NCBI GenBank assembly: GCA_964036275.1
Contig: OZ038433.1
Span: forward strand, 32,397,336-32,461,335
Length of the DNA: 64,000 nucleotides
Source: Litoditis marina
Taxonomy: Eukaryota; Nematoda; Chromadorea; Rhabditida; Rhabditidae
Direction: 5' to 3'
Made by a program: the position numbers and the translations under genes
Notes under the pieces: model-generated
What the model saw: the letters and a program-made list of their open reading frames with translations, nothing else
Told to the model about the DNA's origin: nothing
Database searches by the model: none
Shown: positions 61,097 to 64,000 of the stretch, one piece after another
Layout: each line of letters begins with the position of its first letter
How positions within the stretch are numbered: position 1 is the first letter of the stretch

Positions 61097-62261
61097 TCAG
61101 ATAGCGAATGCCTGACAGTAGTGGGTTCCGTTGCGAGTTCCACAGAATTCAGTATCGTGGCGAACGAAATAGGAGAACGGTTTCTTAAAGAGTGGAACAG
61201 TTATCGGATTGTGGTTGTAATATCTAGTTTGTAGGCTGATAATGTGATGTATGCGCTAATCGACAGTTACTGCAAACTGAACTCTATTTTAAGTTTCTGC
61301 GCGTAAGAGTTACCGATAAGCTTTAAAGGCACGGTAGCCTTCAAACACATAAAACCAAGTTGTATTTTTTTGTCTCTCACTTTAACAGTCGTACTTTAAC
61401 ACATTTCTGTGAGAGGAACTGTTAAATTTTCACGAAAGGAGCCAAGTCTTCGTGAAATTTGCTATGAGAGTACTGTAGCTCGATATTTTGTTTTACCTTC
61501 TATGAAACAACAAAAAAACAGAACAAAAATAGTAATCAGGGGTTGTTCTTTCTGTAAAACAGTTTGTAGTTTGATACCTCCGAGCAGATGACCACATATC
61601 GATCTCCCAGTTGTTCGAGTGCAGCCGAAATAGCACGACCAGACTGATCCGCAGTTTCTCTCATGTTCTGAAAATGAGATACAGTGAGTGCCATATTTAT
61701 TAATTTCTGTCTCTCGTTGGTATCGAACCTGCGAGCAAAAGTTTGGTAGCAGGGCGGTAGCCACTGCGCTATTAGAGCACATAGAAGGGAAGCTTTGGAA
61801 TCAAAGACATGTGTGCGTACACCGCGGAAAGTGAGATATACAGCACCCTTCCGCCTTTTCGTTGGCGACGACTATAAAGGAATAATAAATACTTATAATG
61901 TATTTTATATTCTATATAATCGATAATCGTACTTCTGTGATGGTTTGTCTGAATTCGGAAGTGTTGCACAGTAGATCCTTGTCCCCTGCAGCCAGTCCAA
62001 GGAAGGGGGGAGGTGGCATATCGATCGATCTACAAAGTATAAAGATCAGGTTATAAAGAAGGACAGTTGCGAGCAACGAGCTGTTTTGGTTTGGGGCTAG
62101 AACATTATCCCTCTAACAAAATTCTACCTCTTCTTTCTGCCACCGCAAGCAGAAGGTTGACATCCGCAGCTGCTTCCACCACCACCGCCTCCCATTCCCA
62201 AGAAACAGGCAGAGACGGAGAGGAGGAGAGAGAAGGCGAAAAGCAGAGAAAAAGAGTTCAT
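61097..62261 (-). CDS. grl: Ground-like domain secreted protein B, 135 aa
   Basis: Exons in transcript order: 62261-62128, 62029-61933, 61667-61578, 61183-61097 (TGA). Nearly identical to copy A. Visible protein changes are in exon 2 (CNTPELRQTITK becomes CNTSEFRQTITE) and the last residue (AFAL becomes AFAI). The signal peptide, Gly run, RKKR site and all domain cysteines are kept, so both copies look functional. The last exon is preceded by CTTTAAG rather than the CTTTCCAG of copy A, and intron 3 is a different sequence. The ATG is again 1 nt after CTCCAG. AATAAA on the minus strand is at 61039-61044. Confidence 0.9.
61682..61876 (-). mobile_element. tRNA-derived SINE, copy 4 (intron of ground-like B)
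   Basis: Orthologous in position to copy 3. A box TAGCGCAGTGGCTACCGC and B box GGTTCGATACC are intact here; this is the best-preserved promoter of the four. Confidence 0.87.
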
Positions 62262-63128
62262 TCTGGAGGTAGCTGGAAACTGTCCAGTTTACTATACTAA
62301 TTAAACCAAAATACGCATACATTGTTGATTTAGAAAAACTCAATTTTGTATCTACTTTAATAACACGGAATGCTACACGGGTGAATTAGAATAACTTGGG
62401 TCTACGACTTCTAGAGTCCCGAACGAGTTAGGACGTATGGTTATTCTGCAAGATAGAAGCAGAAGCAGATATCAATAGTCTTTCACCTCCCGTCTAGCTA
62501 AGGAGGGGGGGGGGAGCAAACATGTATTAGACACTAAGAGACAACTAATGTTTAGCTTGGTAGTTGAGTTCAATGAAAAAGAAGCAAAACGGTGGAGTTG
62601 TGATATTTGCCGCCTTCTCTCCTTTATATACCGCACTGCATTTGAATATTGGCAGATAAGATCGGATCGTGTGATGAATAGCCAGATTTATCTCAGTTCA
62701 CATCTAACGTGCAAAAAAACTGTCTGGTGTAATTTCATGTGTTTCCGTTAGCTAGGCTGAGGCTAATAGTACCCCTGTCTCTCACACCTATTAGTTCGGT
62801 TATGAACTGGAATAATTGTGGAGTTGTGAAAGACTAACAATGACAAAAGTGGAAGTAAGAACGTAGAAATGACTTAGAGAAACAAATGTGTTTTTGTACA
62901 GAACTTAGATTCTATCTAAGTAAAGATAAAAATATAAATTGAGTTTTTGACAGAATTAGAATATTTTGTACTAATGTGAACATTGTTTGTGTTTCAGTGC
63001 ATTCGATTAATTGCTTGGTCTGTTCCTGAATGCAACATTATTTTAAGGTTTCAAAATGGCGATAAAGATACTATGCACCTAAATGTGTTTATCTGTTCCG
63101 TATAATGTAATGTACTTGATTTTATCGA

Positions 63129-63188
63129 AAAGCGCAGTATGTTTTCCTTTTCTGTGGTCGCAGGTTCGATCCCGCTCTGGAGCACCCA
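63129..63188 (+). pseudogene. tRNA-like fossil, copy B
   Basis: Duplicate of 59234-59292 with the same A-box-like, T-arm and acceptor-like strings. Confidence 0.6.
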
Positions 63189-64000
63189 TCTTATAGCTGT
63201 TTTCCGTTCTTAATTGATATATCTCGGTGTTGGTATTGGCTTTGCCAACATACTTCCAACTGATGGGTGCGACCAAGTTGACAGTCTTAGAATTTGTACA
63301 CCTTACTTTTTGCTGCATATCTTATCGATTGTGATTCTAAGGCCGTTTGATCCCACCGTAGATCATTGTACACGGTTTCATTCTTCTATAACATAATTGT
63401 ATTTTGGTCTAGGCGCATCTACTCACATAACTGGTGCGACTAGAATAACAGTCCGAAAAAACAGTCAATTGGAAGAGGACCGGTATTTCGAGTATCCTCA
63501 GATAGCCTTCGCATAATGTTACAATGACTTCGCACGTTCTGGTTCCCTTGTTTTTTGAAACAAAAAAAAAAACAGAACCAGGACTGGTTCTAATCAAGAA
63601 GTTCAATCTGGAAGGGAAAAAAGTGTTAAGTGAGAGGTCGGTACTGTTTGAATAAGATGTGTATTGAACATAAACTAGAGAAGAAATGAGGAAGTTGACA
63701 AATATTCATGAACAGAATAGTAGAGAACTGTAACAGAAAGAGAGAAAGAGTGAAAGTAGAGGAGAGTGAGAGAAAGCGGGGGGGGGGATATTGAAGTGGG
63801 ACAAAGAGTGTGGAGAACAGCAATATTGAAAGTCAACTTTTTTGAAATCGGGGGAATGTATGATTATCTGATTTCCCGTGAACTCATATCCCCGATAGCT
63901 CCGCTTTTGTATGTGGAACGGCTACTTGTTCTGAAACATTCGCTGGGCGAAGGCGCAACACTTCTTTCCGCAGATTACGTCAAATTACGGTATACACCGT

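Larger units (their letters stand above)
61026..64000. repeat. Tandem duplication, copy B (runs off the window)
   Basis: Second unit, offset about 3948 bp in the 3' part of the gene and about 3902 bp upstream of it. The match is still complete at position 64000, so the true end lies outside. Confidence 0.92.

Overview
The window is nuclear DNA of an invertebrate animal, most probably a nematode. Genes are split into many short exons (about 55 to 200 bases) with GT-AG introns. Two tandem genes at the right end encode a protein with a recognisable nematode ground-like domain. A Srh-like serpentine chemoreceptor sits in the middle. Several start codons lie 1 to 11 bases after a consensus TTTCAG-type acceptor, as expected of spliced-leader trans-splicing. 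No genus can be named from the sequence.

Layout. 28-1115 (+): 3' end of transketolase. 4352-15566 (+): a complete 26-exon 10-formyltetrahydrofolate dehydrogenase (ALDH1L, 906 aa). 16521-19436 (+): a 229-aa ABHD10-like serine hydrolase. 20221-25877 (-): a 513-aa SLC37-family sugar-phosphate exchanger. 27298-30341 (+): an unrecognised one-pass membrane protein of about 182 aa. 32215-35766 (-): the chemoreceptor. 40481-45068 (+): an unrecognised basic, Ser/Arg/Pro-rich protein behind a GC-box/TATA promoter. 45985-46641 (+): a 62-aa protein. 46998-53435: a 6.4-kb element with perfect 71-bp terminal inverted repeats, described below. 54321-56856 (+): a His-rich galectin-like protein. 57264-58359 and 61097-62261 (-): two ground-like genes in a tandem duplication of about 3.9 kb that runs off the right end.

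The most unusual region is the 6.4-kb element. Inside its 71-bp terminal repeats are two subterminal arrays of a ~28-bp word in opposite orientation, a minus-strand gene with a VGHTH motif like that of DUF7869-type transposon proteins, and a divergent six-exon plus-strand gene of unknown family. It looks like a cargo-bearing or two-gene DNA transposon.

The non-coding part is rich in small mobile DNA: a tRNA-derived SINE (four copies, one touching a splice donor), a TA-target MITE with its empty site also in the window, a long hairpin nested in an older repeat, several 130-bp foldbacks, a family of ~65-bp hairpins ending in TTGTAGTTTGATC, and islands in which one short word (GGTTACC, GCAACC, CCATGG-based or TCGAG) is iterated in both orientations.

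Transketolase, ALDH1L and SLC37 all touch central carbon or folate metabolism, but they are too far apart, and on mixed strands, to call a functional cluster. All exon structures were assembled by eye from splice signals and reading phase; no transcript evidence was available.
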